Origin: Ideonella sp. A 288
GTDB taxonomy: Bacteria; Pseudomonadota; Gammaproteobacteria; Burkholderiales; Burkholderiaceae_C
Assembly (NCBI RefSeq): GCF_002198735.1
Contig: NZ_MWLO01000155.1
Coordinates: 880-64,879, forward strand
DNA: 64,000 bases
Reading direction: 5' to 3'
Part shown: in pieces, positions 27,601 through 36,089 of the stretch
Layout: every line of letters starts with the position of its first letter
Numbering within the stretch: the stretch's first letter is position 1
The notes under the pieces: generated by a model
Seen by the model: only the letters and a program-made list of their open reading frames with translations
What the model was told of the DNA's origin: nothing
The model's database searches: none
Program-made: the position numbers and the translations under genes

Positions 27601-28217
27601 CGGTGTCGCAGCGCGAGATGCTGGTCAAGGAAGTGCACCACCGCATCAAGAACAACCTGCAGGGCGTGGCCGGCCTGCTGCAGCAGACGGCGGCGCGCCG
27701 GCCCGAGGTGGCCGCACTCATCAGCGAGGTGGTCGGCCAGGTGCAGGCCATCGCGCAGGTGCACGGGCTGCAGGTGGGCGTGACCGGGCCGCTGCGCATC
27801 AGGCCGCTGGTCGAGGCGGTGGCCGCCTCGGTGCAGCGCACCTTCGGCCGGGCCGTGGCGGTGCAGGTGGGCGGCAGCCCGGCGCACCGCTACGCGTTGC
27901 CCGAGGCCGAATCGATCCCGATCGCGCTGACCATCAACGAGCTGCTCACCAACGCGATGAAGCACAGCACGCCGGGCGACATCACCTGCCGGCTGCACTG
28001 CACCGACACCGAGGTGAGCTTCCGCATCGACAGCCCGGGCACGCTGCGCGAGGGCTTCTCGCTGGCCCAGGTGCCGCCCGGGGTGTCGGGCCTGGGCCTG
28101 GTGCGGGCGCTGTTGCCGCGGCGCACGGCGACGATGACGCTGGCGCAGGACGGTGCCGTGGTGGCCGCCGAAGTGCGGTTGCGGCCGCCGGGCTTCACGG
28201 TGCTGGAGCCCTTGTAG
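24636..28217 (+). CDS. Large multi-PAS HisKA_2-type sensor histidine kinase
   Basis: A soluble-looking sensor of 1193 residues with no clear membrane segment. About seven or eight PAS-like modules run in tandem from residue 20 to about 985; examples begin LLDSADEALVLVDPRHR, HWFDLSPVGMLVYDQTG, REAIL-type TRAILDSVLVGIVTVGDG and QRIIDTAPLAIALFDGP, with ENDs such as SVLVDITHEREARV. The kinase core has MLVKEVHHRIKNNLQGVAGL (phospho-acceptor His near 1001) and TINELLTNAMKHSTPGD as N box, the HisKA_2 type. The last strand reads VSGLGLVRALL. The gene is followed after 41 bases by its likely partner, an ANTAR response regulator. The ATG at 24636 (MSVLSRAS) was preferred over 24612. Confidence 0.9.
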   Translation: MSVLSRASAAPTHAQLGALLDSADEALVLVDPRHRVTYANRAATRLLGCEAGQGLDVAFARLAEPQRSELRDAAAGSAAWQRDATLVDGHPVHLALAPGPGGMRLLRARSGASLSQAPRLDARATGEVVRLLWDAPQPLIVQDARHVIVAANRAFLTALGRPLPEVLGHDPVEFVPPEDRPEVRAARLERPSLGRPGQTLPLVERRLSDAQGQLRWFRVLPREVSADDGSPLLLSVLVDITHEREARVRIDRSVHELEHWFDLSPVGMLVYDQTGLVLRSNAAFGALVGRTPVMLHEAAADLRQLLAWEGDRPHAELRVDGPTLEVRATVQAPDGRMPRLRARLRAFHSDDGPMRVMAVVEDRSLEDERDLAQLEIGALMDTAGVGVATFEASRGWLPSRAGPGKGSSGLQPGLQSIRREQVEPSSLPEFERLQQALRHGERVQVRYEVRAPELGRRWLLTRVEPGELTGGRTAVSVVTLDITEQEESHRRSEQLLRELSAILDGTSAGMAYLRGERLVRCNQRFEAMLGLPAGGAAGATLETLFADHAAALAVARRALGIEGRFETELHLGERWYSLSISRAASLGEPEAVAVLTDVSRLKAQQAELETMARERELMFNLSDVGIAHVRDGCIGRANDALARLTGRRADELAGLPLAELFEDPQAHSVQWAEQETELARTGQWLGERRLRRRDGSMLWVQVTKRRVDGGDDQAGLICSYVDIDERRSAREALQLQAERTRAILDSVLVGIVTVGDGGIEWMNRSARRMFGGELTDFVGAPIATVATDEPDHPLRATHYRRSLAEGQAETFECRLRARDGREFWVVGNAVVTGRESTGSQITFALLDIERRRQAEISIAQAQASLQRIIDTAPLAIALFDGPSGRVLRLNAMAGLYFDQPVDDLLERTPEQCFDAGQAAALHADLRAALASGEVLHRERQRPSADGAGSPRVWDTRIVAIGSAGEPQLLLVASDVTEQRAAEQARFDAAVSQREMLVKEVHHRIKNNLQGVAGLLQQTAARRPEVAALISEVVGQVQAIAQVHGLQVGVTGPLRIRPLVEAVAASVQRTFGRAVAVQVGGSPAHRYALPEAESIPIALTINELLTNAMKHSTPGDITCRLHCTDTEVSFRIDSPGTLREGFSLAQVPPGVSGLGLVRALLPRRTATMTLAQDGAVVAAEVRLRPPGFTVLEPL

Positions 28218-28258
28218 CCCGCGGCCTGGGCGACAATGGCGTCTGATCGACGGGGCAA

Positions 28259-28900
28259 ATGGCGATGGCCGGCAAGGGCAGCATCCTGGTGGTGGACGAC
28301 GACCGGCTCGTGCTGGCCACGCTGACCCACGGCCTGGCGCAGGCCGGCTACGACATCATCGACGCCGACAACGGCGACGACGCCATCCTGCTGGCCCGCG
28401 AGCACCTGCCCGACCTGGCCCTGCTCGACATCCGCATGGAAGGCAAGAGCGGCTTCGACGTCGCCGCCTACCTGCGCGAGGTGCTGCACATCCCCTTCAT
28501 GTTCCTGTCGGCCTTTGCCGACGAGGACACCGTGCGGCAGGTGCGCGCGCTGGGCGCGGTGGCCTACCTCGTCAAGCCGCTGGACATCGGCCAGATCGTG
28601 CCCACCGTCGAGGCGGCCTTTGCCAACCTGCCGAAGCGGGCCGAAGGCACCCTGATCCGGCCTGCCTCGGCGCCGGGAGCGCCAGGCGCGGTGCCGGGGA
28701 TGGCCATGCCAACGCCGGGCGCCGGGATCGACATCGTCTCGGTGGCGGTGGGCGTGCTGATGCACCGCTATTCACTGCCGCGGGCCGAGGCCCTGGCCCG
28801 CCTCACCCGGCTGGCGGCCGACGAGCAGCGCGGGCTGGCCGACCAGGCCGGGCGACTGGTCGACGCGGTGGAGTTGCTGGCGCGGCCCGGGCGCGACTGA
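28259..28900 (+). CDS. ANTAR-domain response regulator (RNA-binding antiterminator)
   Basis: The 213-residue product has an N-terminal receiver (about 8-125) with ILVVDDDRLVL, LALLDIRMEGKSGFD (phospho-Asp in LLDIR) and YLVKPLD. A Pro/Ala linker follows, then a C-terminal ANTAR helix bundle: IVSVAVGVLMHRYSLPRAEALARL and AADEQRGLADQAGRLVDAVE. ANTAR regulators bind paired hexaloop hairpins in mRNA leaders and prevent termination. With the preceding HisKA_2 kinase it forms a complete two-component antitermination pair, like EutW/EutV. Two ATGs (28259, 28265) are possible. The RNA target is unknown and was not seen nearby. Confidence 0.9.
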   Translation: MAMAGKGSILVVDDDRLVLATLTHGLAQAGYDIIDADNGDDAILLAREHLPDLALLDIRMEGKSGFDVAAYLREVLHIPFMFLSAFADEDTVRQVRALGAVAYLVKPLDIGQIVPTVEAAFANLPKRAEGTLIRPASAPGAPGAVPGMAMPTPGAGIDIVSVAVGVLMHRYSLPRAEALARLTRLAADEQRGLADQAGRLVDAVELLARPGRD

Positions 28901-28936
28901 TCGGCCGCCGGGTCGGTCGCCGGGTCGGTCGCCGAA

Positions 28937-30247
28937 TCAGCCGCCGAGCGTGAAGTAGAAGCGCGCGCCGCGCCCCACTTCGGCTTCGGCCCAGATCTCG
29001 CCGCCATGCCGGCGCACGATGCGCCGCACCGATGCCAGGCCCACGCCCGAGCCCTGGAACTCGCTGCTGCTGTGCAGGCGCTGGAACACGCCGAACAGCC
29101 GGTCGGCGAAACGCATGTCGAAACCGGCGCCGTTGTCGTGCACCACGAACACCGGCCGCCCGTCCTGCACCGTCTGCTCGAAACCGATCTCGGCATCGGC
29201 GCGGCGCGACGAATACTTCCAGGCGTTGCCGAGCAGGTTGTCCAGCACCATGCGCAGCAAAGTAGGGTCGCCCTGCACGCCCAGACCGGGCTGGATGCGC
29301 ACCGCCACGCTGCGCTCGGGCGCGCCGCTGCGCAGGTCGTCGACCACGTACTTTGCCAGTTGCGACAGGTCGACCGGCTGCCGCAGCAGCGGCTGCATCG
29401 ACAGTTTCGACAGCGCCAGCAGCGAGTCGATCATGTGGTTCATGCGCGCCGCGGCAGCCACCATGCGGTCGAGGTGGTCGTTGCCGATGCGGTCGAGCAC
29501 GTGGCCGTAGTCTTCTTTCAGGATGCGGCCGAAGCCCTCCACCACCCTCAGCGGCGCCCGCAGGTCGTGCGAGACGGTGTAGGTGAAGGCGGCGTGCTCG
29601 TCGGCCAGGGTGGCGGCGTCGGGCTGGCCGGAGGGCGCGGCCGGGGCCGGGGCGGGTGCTTCGACCACCGCCGCCATCGCGACGGCGGTCGGCTCGGGCC
29701 GGGCCACGCCCAGGTGGCCGGCGAAGCGTCCCTGGCTGTCCAGCCTGGGCAGGCCGCGCATGCGCCAGGTGGCGCCGGTGCCCTGGGTGGCCGCCACGGT
29801 GGTGTCCGGCACCTGGGCCTGTGCCTGCAGGCGCCCGGCCAGCGCGCCCTCGGCATCGACGAAGCGATCCCAGAGCAGTTCGCCACTGAAGGCGCCGCCC
29901 GCCCACGACGACGCCGGCGCACCCAGCGGAGGCTGCCAGCGCACCAGCCGGTGCTGCGAATCGGTCTGCCAGACCCAGGCATCCGACAACTGCATCAGCA
30001 GGTGCTGCTGCTGGCGGGCATCGGCCAGCCTGTCGGCCACCTTCTGGCGGTGCCACAGGGCCCCCGCGGCGGTGCAGGCCGCGGCGGTGAGCACCAGCGC
30101 CAGACCGGCCAGCACCCCAGGCAGCGCTGCATGCGTCGCCAGCATGGCCGCCACGATGGCTGCCGCCGCCAGGGTCAGGGGCACCACGGGCAAGGCGGGG
30201 CTTGCCAGCTTCGCGCCGGGTTCACGGTCACGCGACATGCGCGGCAT
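28937..30247 (-). CDS. Membrane PAS sensor histidine kinase (phytochrome-like core)
   Basis: About 436 residues. Two membrane helices (VVPLTLAAAAIVAAMLATH and LAGLALVLTAAACTAAGAL) are followed by a PAS-like region starting LLMQLSDAWVWQTDSQHRL. HisKA contains TYTVSHDLRAPLRVVEGF (His about 228) and ILKEDYGHVLD. HATPase shows VLDNLLGNAWKYSS, DNGAGFDMRFADRLFGVFQR and SGVGLASVRRIV. The FTYTVSHDLRAPLR and FGVFQRLH pattern is the phytochrome-type kinase core, though no chromophore domain is present. Start codons at 30247 and 30238 are both possible. A TACAAT box abuts the first ATG, which favours 30238 or a leaderless message. It is convergent with the ANTAR regulator gene. Confidence 0.88.
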   Translation of the reverse strand: MPRMSRDREPGAKLASPALPVVPLTLAAAAIVAAMLATHAALPGVLAGLALVLTAAACTAAGALWHRQKVADRLADARQQQHLLMQLSDAWVWQTDSQHRLVRWQPPLGAPASSWAGGAFSGELLWDRFVDAEGALAGRLQAQAQVPDTTVAATQGTGATWRMRGLPRLDSQGRFAGHLGVARPEPTAVAMAAVVEAPAPAPAAPSGQPDAATLADEHAAFTYTVSHDLRAPLRVVEGFGRILKEDYGHVLDRIGNDHLDRMVAAAARMNHMIDSLLALSKLSMQPLLRQPVDLSQLAKYVVDDLRSGAPERSVAVRIQPGLGVQGDPTLLRMVLDNLLGNAWKYSSRRADAEIGFEQTVQDGRPVFVVHDNGAGFDMRFADRLFGVFQRLHSSSEFQGSGVGLASVRRIVRRHGGEIWAEAEVGRGARFYFTLGG

Positions 30248-30650
30248 TGTAAGGACGGGGTGTACCGTCGTTGGCCAGGGGCGGGGTGGCCACGGACGCG
30301 CCGGATCCGGCCGGCGCCGGCCCCCCGGGCTGGCCCGAGGGGAGGCCTGCCCGGGGGCCGGCTCGGTCGGCCACGCGAGCGGCACGCCGACAGGGCCTTG
30401 GCGGGCCGATTCGGGGCGGGCGACGTGGGCCCGCGGCGGGCTCGCCGGGTCCCCCTGCAGGTGTGGTGTTGTCGCATCACCGCCGCAAGCGGTGCGAGGC
30501 AGGTGGTCGAAGGGTGCGGTGTCCTGCACGGTGGCCGCCATTCGTCGACTTCACCCGCTTGACTGGGACGCTGCGGCGCACCATGCTCGGCTCGATTCCA
30601 TCCCATCCCACAGGTTGGGCCTTGCGCGACATCCGCTCCCGTCCCGAACC
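30248..30650. other. Intergenic region between kinase and Hpt genes
   Basis: This 403-bp stretch lies between the divergent minus-strand kinase and the plus-strand Hpt gene. A TACAAT box next to 30247 on the minus strand may be the kinase -10 element. Frames across the stretch have the composition of shadows and no conserved motif. No further gene or RNA was recognised. Confidence 0.5.
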
Positions 30651-31037
30651 ATGACGATCGTTTCAGTGGCCAGCTTCGAGGACGAGTCCGAGGTGCTCGA
30701 TCGCACGTCGCTGGCCAAGCTCGCCCAGCTCGATCCCTCCGGCCAGAGCCGGCTGGTCGAGCGCGTGCTCACCACCTACCAGGGCTCGCTGGCGCGGCTG
30801 CGGCAGCAGATCGTCGTCGGCGGCGTCGGAGCCGATCCGTCGGCGCTGCGGATGGGTGTGCACACCTTGAAGTCGTCGTCGGCCAGCATCGGTGCGCTGC
30901 AATTGTCGCAACTGTGCGCCGAGGTCGAACAGACGCTGCGCGAGGGCCGCACCGAGCAGCTGCCAGGGCTGGTCGCTCAGCTTCAGCGGGAGGCCGACCG
31001 TGTCGATGCGGCCGTTCGCCGCCTGATGGCCGTCTGA
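30651..31037 (+). CDS. Histidine phosphotransfer (Hpt) protein
   Basis: A 128-residue single-domain Hpt protein, which relays phosphate between hybrid kinases and receivers. The signature MGVHTLKSSSASIGALQLSQ holds the acceptor His near residue 71, followed by the LCAEVEQTLREG helix. The N-terminal helices (LAKLAQLDPSGQSRLVERVL) complete the four-helix bundle. It is 12 bases upstream of a receiver-GGDEF-EAL gene, so it may feed phosphate to that receiver. The ATG at 30651 lacks a strong ribosome binding site. Confidence 0.88.
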   Translation: MTIVSVASFEDESEVLDRTSLAKLAQLDPSGQSRLVERVLTTYQGSLARLRQQIVVGGVGADPSALRMGVHTLKSSSASIGALQLSQLCAEVEQTLREGRTEQLPGLVAQLQREADRVDAAVRRLMAV

Positions 31038-31049
31038 TCGACCGCGCCC

Positions 31050-33296
31050 ATGATCCTGCCCCACGCCTTCGACACCGATGACATGCCCGAGCGGCCGCGG
31101 GTGCTGCTGGTCGACGACGACGAAGTCAACCTGATGCTCACGGCGGTGGCCTTGCGCGACCGCGGCTTCGACATCACCGAGGCGTCCAGCGGCGAGCGCG
31201 CGCTGGCCCTGCTGGCCAACTGGTCGCCCGACATCATCGTGCTCGACGCGATGATGCCCGGGCTCGACGGCTTCGACACCTGCCGGGCCCTGCGCAACCA
31301 GGCCGCCTTCGAGAACATGCCGGTGCTGATGCTCACCGGCCTGGACGACGACGCCTCGATCACGCGGGCTTACCAGGTGGGCGCCACCGACTTTTTCGTC
31401 AAGAGCCCGCAGTGGAGCCTGCTGGCCGGCCGGCTGCGCTACCTGCTGCGCTCGTCCAACACCCGGCAGGAACTCGAACGCAGCAAGGCCAAGCTGGCCC
31501 GCGCGCAAGATCTGGCCCGCATGGGCAGCTTCGACTGGCGCCTGCCCACGCCGGCCCACCGCGGCGGCCTGACGCTGGCGCCCGAGGGCCTGCGCGTGTT
31601 CGGCTTCGGCCCGCAGGATCAGGTGTCGCTGCGCCGCCTGCTGCGGCTGGTGCCCATGCCCGAGCGCCGCGGCATGGTGCGCATGCTGCACGACGTGCTG
31701 GCCCACGGCTCGGTGCTGGCCATCGACGTGCCGGTGCAGATGGAGCAGTCGCGCCAGAAGATCGTCCACGTCGAGGCCGAGCCCGAGTTCAACGAACAGG
31801 GCCACGGCATCGGCTACACCGGCATCGTGCAGGACGTGACCGACCGCCGCGTCGCCGAAGACCGCATCCGCCACCTCGCCAATTTCGACGCGCTCACCGG
31901 CCTGCCCAATCGCCGCCAGCTCATCTGGCGCACCGAGCGGGCGCTCGACCACGCGCGGCGCATGGGACACCAGGCGGCGCTGCTGCTGATCGACCTGGAC
32001 CGCTTCAAGGTCATCAACGACACGCTCGGCCACGCCTCGGGCGACGAGTTGCTGGTGGAAGTGGCGCGTCGCCTGCGCTCCTGCGTGCGCCACTCCGACC
32101 AGGTCAGCGACACGGCGCTGGACACCATCGCCACGCGCTCGCACCGCTCGCTCGAGGCCGTCGGCCGGCTGGGCGGCGACGAGTTCATCGCGCTGCTGCC
32201 CGAGATCGTCGACGTCAGCGATGCCGAGCGGGTGTCGCAGCGCATCCTCGACGCGATGCGCGAGCCCATCTTCGTCGGTGGCCAGGAATGTTTCGTCACG
32301 GCCAGCGTGGGCATCGCGCTGTTCCCGCGCGACGGCGGGTCGGTGGCCGACCTGATGCGCAATTCCGACGTGGCCATGTATTCGGTCAAGTCGGCCGGTC
32401 GCAACTCATCGGCCATCTATGCGCCCGAGCTCGCCGGCCGCGGCCGAGAGAAGCTCGAGCTCGAGAGCGCGCTGCACAAGGCCATCGAACGCAACGAGCT
32501 GGTGCTGCACTACCAGCCCAAGGTCGACGTGCGCGGCTCGCGCATGGTGGGCGCCGAGGCGCTGATGCGCTGGCAACGCGGCCACACGCTGGTGCCGCCC
32601 GGCGACTTCATCCCGCTGGCCGAGGAAACCGGCCTGATCGTGCCGCTGTCCGAATGGGCCCTGCGCGAAGCCGCCCGCCAGGCCAAGGTCTGGAGCGTGA
32701 GCTTCGGCTTCAACGACTCGATCGCGGTGAACCTGCCCAACCGGCTGTTCGAGCGCAGCGACCTGGTCGAGCACATCCACCAGTCGGTCTCGGCCTACGG
32801 CGTGCCGCACCGCGCCATCCAGCTCGAGATCACCGAGACGGGCCTGATGAAGGACCTGCAGAACGTCATCCCGTCGCTGCACCGGCTGAACGAGATCGGC
32901 GTCGAGATCTCGATCGACGACTTCGGCACCGGCTACTCGTCGCTGGCCTACCTGACCACGCTGCCCATCTCCGAGCTGAAGATCGACCGCAGCTTCGTGC
33001 GCGACCTGGGCATCACGCCGCAGAGCTCGGCGGTGGTCACGGCCATCATCGCGTTGGCCCGGTCGCTCGGTTTGCGTGTCATCGCCGAAGGCGTCGAGAA
33101 CCTGCGCCAGATGGAGGTCCTGCACCGGCTGGGCTGTGGCGTCATGCAGGGCTTCCTGTTCAGCCGGCCGATCCCGCCCGACGAACTGGAACGCTGGCTG
33201 CAGCAGACCGTGCTGCCGCGCAAGGCGCCCTGGATCGCGCAGGCCGGTGCCGAGCCGGCCATGGAAGCCCATCGCCCCGGCGGCCGTCGGGGCTGA
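31050..33296 (+). CDS. Receiver-PAS-GGDEF-EAL c-di-GMP protein
   Basis: The 748-residue protein has a receiver (about 15-130; LLVDDDEVN, IIVLDAMMPG), a PAS-like region (about 150-270), GGDEF (about 285-450) and EAL (about 470-715). The GGDEF motif is intact (GRLGGDEF near 374) but the expected RxxD inhibitory site reads RSLE. EAL appears active: AEALMRW, LEITETGLMKD, ISIDDFGTGYSSL, LKIDRSFV and IAEGVE are all present. It can probably hydrolyse, and perhaps also make, c-di-GMP under phospho-control from the adjacent Hpt protein. An alternative ATG lies at 31083. The next gene is a diguanylate cyclase. Confidence 0.93.
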   Translation: MILPHAFDTDDMPERPRVLLVDDDEVNLMLTAVALRDRGFDITEASSGERALALLANWSPDIIVLDAMMPGLDGFDTCRALRNQAAFENMPVLMLTGLDDDASITRAYQVGATDFFVKSPQWSLLAGRLRYLLRSSNTRQELERSKAKLARAQDLARMGSFDWRLPTPAHRGGLTLAPEGLRVFGFGPQDQVSLRRLLRLVPMPERRGMVRMLHDVLAHGSVLAIDVPVQMEQSRQKIVHVEAEPEFNEQGHGIGYTGIVQDVTDRRVAEDRIRHLANFDALTGLPNRRQLIWRTERALDHARRMGHQAALLLIDLDRFKVINDTLGHASGDELLVEVARRLRSCVRHSDQVSDTALDTIATRSHRSLEAVGRLGGDEFIALLPEIVDVSDAERVSQRILDAMREPIFVGGQECFVTASVGIALFPRDGGSVADLMRNSDVAMYSVKSAGRNSSAIYAPELAGRGREKLELESALHKAIERNELVLHYQPKVDVRGSRMVGAEALMRWQRGHTLVPPGDFIPLAEETGLIVPLSEWALREAARQAKVWSVSFGFNDSIAVNLPNRLFERSDLVEHIHQSVSAYGVPHRAIQLEITETGLMKDLQNVIPSLHRLNEIGVEISIDDFGTGYSSLAYLTTLPISELKIDRSFVRDLGITPQSSAVVTAIIALARSLGLRVIAEGVENLRQMEVLHRLGCGVMQGFLFSRPIPPDELERWLQQTVLPRKAPWIAQAGAEPAMEAHRPGGRRG

Positions 33297-33305
33297 GGGG
33301 TCGGT

Positions 33306-35009
33306 TTGGCCGAGACCCCGCAAACCGCTGGCGGTGCGCCGGCTGCATTGGCCAAGGGCGCGTTGCGCCGCCTGGCTGCGGCCAAGCTGGAGCCCACGCC
33401 GGCCAACTTCGCCCGCGCCTACGCCGAGGAGGCCGGCGAGCCGCCCTCGCGCAACGAACCGCTGCCGGCGCGCGCACGGCCGCTGGTCGAACGCCTGGCT
33501 GCCCGCGCCACCGACGACCCCGCGCTGCGCACCGACCTGGCCACCGCGCTGCTGGAGGGCCGCTACGACGACCTTCAGCGGGCGCTGGACCGCGGTGCCG
33601 ATGGCGCTGCCGCCCAGGCCCAGGCCTGGGCCTCGCTGATCGAGCGGCTGTCGCGCGCGCTGGATCGCGGCAACCGCCAGTGGACGCCCGGCCGCAAGAA
33701 GGAAAGCCTGCAGCGTGTGCTCGACGGCAGCCGCAGCGATGCACAGCGGCTGCAGCAGCGCCTGCGCCAGTTGATCTCGGCCTGGGAAGAGGGCAGCGAG
33801 GACCCCGGCGCGCCCGTCGACGAGCATCCCCGCATCGCCGGCTCGCTGCAGCAGGCGCTGCGCGCCGGGCTGCCGCCCGATGAACCCCGCGCGGTCGAGC
33901 TGGCCGACGAACTGGCCGTGCTGGCCGACCGCATCCACGACGAAGGGGCTACGGTCGACCTGGCCCAGCAGGTGGCCGCGGTGTGCGGCCGCGCCGAACG
34001 CCTGTTCGCCCACCGGCATCAGCTGGTCGACGAGCTGATGCAGCTGTGCCGATCGCTCGGCGACGGGCTCATCGAGCTGGCCGAGGACGGCAGCTGGGCC
34101 CAGGGGCAGGGGGCCAGCCTGCGGGCGCGGCTGGACGACACCGCCAGCGTGCGCGCGGTGAAGGCTGCCCGCGAACTGCTGGACCACACGCGGCAGCGCC
34201 AGCGCGAACTGCGCGTCGAGCGCGACCGCGCCCGCGACGCGCTGAAGACGATGATCCAGCACATGCTGGTCGAACTGGGCGAGCTGGGCGACGTCACCGG
34301 ACGCTTCAACGACCGCATCGCACGCTATGCCGGCGTCATCGAGGCCGCCGACACGCTGGACAGCCTGGCCGGCGTGGTGCGCGAGATGGTCGGCGACACC
34401 CGCACCGTGCACGAGGTGGTGGCCGGCACCCGCGAGCGCCTGGCCGCCGAGCACGCCCGTGCCGGCGAGCTCGAGTCGCGCGTGCGCGAGCTCGAGGGCG
34501 AACTGCGCCGCCTGTCCGACGAGGTGTCCACCGACGTGCTCACCCAGGTGGCCAACCGGCGCGGCATGGCCACGGCCTTCGAGGCCGAGCGCGCGCGGGT
34601 CGAGCGCGATGGCGCCACCCTGGCCGTCGGGCTGATCGACATCGACAACTTCAAGAAGCTCAACGACACGCTGGGCCATGCCGCCGGCGACGTGGCCTTG
34701 AAGTCGCTGGCCGCCCGGGTGAAGGAGTGGCTGCGCCCGGTGGACCACATCGCCCGTTTCGGGGGCGAGGAGTTCGTGGTGCTGCTGCCGGCCACCCCGC
34801 CCGACGAGGCCCAGCAGGTGCTGACGCGTTTGCAGCGGCGGCTGACCGCCAGCCTGTTCATGCACGACGGGCGCGAGGTCTTCGTCACCTTCTCCGCTGG
34901 CGTCACGGGCTATCGGCCAGGTGAGACACTCGATCTCGCGCTCGAACGCGCGGACGAAGCCCTCTATGAAGCCAAACGCACCGGCAAGAACCGCACCTGC
35001 ATTGCCTGA
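33306..35009 (+). CDS. Diguanylate cyclase with helical N-terminal domain
   Basis: The 567-residue protein has a long charged helical N-terminal region (about 1-390), including coiled segments such as RERLAAEHARAGELESRVRE, and a C-terminal GGDEF domain (about 395-560). The domain has LTQVANRRGMATAFEAERAR, IDIDNFKKLNDTLGHAAGD and the active-site motif RFGGEEF. An inhibitory RxxD site is present (RPVD, four residues before the R of RFGGEEF). The start appears to be TTG at 33306, 6 bases after GAGGGG. No membrane segment is visible. It is paired with the upstream phosphodiesterase-type gene. Confidence 0.9.
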   Translation: MAETPQTAGGAPAALAKGALRRLAAAKLEPTPANFARAYAEEAGEPPSRNEPLPARARPLVERLAARATDDPALRTDLATALLEGRYDDLQRALDRGADGAAAQAQAWASLIERLSRALDRGNRQWTPGRKKESLQRVLDGSRSDAQRLQQRLRQLISAWEEGSEDPGAPVDEHPRIAGSLQQALRAGLPPDEPRAVELADELAVLADRIHDEGATVDLAQQVAAVCGRAERLFAHRHQLVDELMQLCRSLGDGLIELAEDGSWAQGQGASLRARLDDTASVRAVKAARELLDHTRQRQRELRVERDRARDALKTMIQHMLVELGELGDVTGRFNDRIARYAGVIEAADTLDSLAGVVREMVGDTRTVHEVVAGTRERLAAEHARAGELESRVRELEGELRRLSDEVSTDVLTQVANRRGMATAFEAERARVERDGATLAVGLIDIDNFKKLNDTLGHAAGDVALKSLAARVKEWLRPVDHIARFGGEEFVVLLPATPPDEAQQVLTRLQRRLTASLFMHDGREVFVTFSAGVTGYRPGETLDLALERADEALYEAKRTGKNRTCIA

Positions 35010-35940
35010 TTCACCGTCGCGCGGCGCGCGACGAGCCCGCTGGTGGGCCACCGCCGTGGTGGCGGCCGTGCCGCTGGCCCTGGCCACCGGCTGCGCCAGC
35101 CTGGTGGGCACGCCGCCCGACACCTTGATCGACGTGTCCACCGGCCGCCACCTCGACCGCGACGAACTGCTGCGCCGCCTGGCCGCCGCCGACGTGGTGC
35201 TGCTGGGCGAGCAGCACGACAACCCAATGCACCACGCCCGCCGCGGCGAGATCATCGACGCGCTGCGGCCCACGGCCGTCGTCGCCGAGCAGATGCCCAG
35301 TGGCGCCCCGCGCCGGCTCACCGGCGACCTGCGCGCGGCGTTGGTCGACGCCGGCTTCGATGCCAAGGCCTGGGGCTGGCCGCTGCACCAGCCGGTGTTC
35401 GCCGCCGCCGCCCGGGGCGACGTGCCGGTGCAGGGCGCCAACGTCACGCGCGACCAGGCCCGCGCCATCGCCCGCGGCGGCGAGGCCGCGTGGCCGGAGG
35501 CGCTGCGGTCCACGCTGGAACGCGCCCCGCTGGACGACCGCTCGCGCGAGGCGCTGGACAAGGACCTGATCGCCGGCCATTGCGGCCACCTCGGCCCCGA
35601 TCGATTGCCAGGCATGCGCGCGGCCCAGCGCGCACGCGACGCGGCCATGGTGCAGGCGCTGCTGGAGGCACCGGCCGGCCGGCCGGCCGTGCTGATCGCC
35701 GGCAACGGCCATGTGCGGCTGGACTACGGCGTCGGCCAGTTGCTGGCCACGCTCAAGCCCAGCGCTCGGGTGGCCAGCGTCGGTTTTGCCGAGGCCGGCA
35801 AGCCGCTGCCGAGCCCGATCCCGTTCACCTACGTCTGGGTGACGCCCGCGGTGAAGCGGGTGGACCCCTGCGCGGGGTTCACGATGCCGCCGCGCCCAGC
35901 CAGCCCGACCTCGGCCGCCGCCACCGTGCCGCGCACCTAG
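34966..35940 (+). CDS. ChaN-like haem-binding/Tiki-fold lipoprotein
   Basis: A 324-residue predicted lipoprotein. After a basic N-terminus the signal WWATAVVAAVPLALATGC has the lipobox ATGC. The mature part has the ChaN (cofactor/haem-binding) family motifs: VVLLGEQHDNPMHH, VVAEQM, a long helical insert, and VLIAGNGHVRLDYGV near the end. The family is thought to bind haem or act as a Tiki/EreA-like enzyme; the role here is unproven. The gene starts 44 bases inside the diguanylate cyclase gene, so co-transcription is likely. Confidence 0.8.
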   Translation: MKPNAPARTAPALPDSPSRGARRARWWATAVVAAVPLALATGCASLVGTPPDTLIDVSTGRHLDRDELLRRLAAADVVLLGEQHDNPMHHARRGEIIDALRPTAVVAEQMPSGAPRRLTGDLRAALVDAGFDAKAWGWPLHQPVFAAAARGDVPVQGANVTRDQARAIARGGEAAWPEALRSTLERAPLDDRSREALDKDLIAGHCGHLGPDRLPGMRAAQRARDAAMVQALLEAPAGRPAVLIAGNGHVRLDYGVGQLLATLKPSARVASVGFAEAGKPLPSPIPFTYVWVTPAVKRVDPCAGFTMPPRPASPTSAAATVPRT

Positions 35941-36089
35941 GCGCGGGCGAGCACCCTCTGCCGCCGGGCCAGCCCGCTGCGGTGGGGGCGGCGCGAGGCC
36001 GCGTCGTACAGTGCGATCCCCCCCTGTGACGAGCCGACCGCGGTGTGCGGGCGGGCATCGATCACCACCTCAACACCGAGAGGGACCCC

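Noticed and set aside
24480-27998. Minus-strand open frame of 1172 codons opposite the multi-PAS kinase
   Set aside because: High G+C leaves antisense frames open. It has no domain motif, is His/Gln/Arg-rich and the opposite strand encodes a clear kinase.
32406-35705. Minus-strand open frame of 1099 codons over the cyclase and ChaN-like genes
   Set aside because: An antisense shadow of genes with intact GGDEF, EAL and ChaN motifs.
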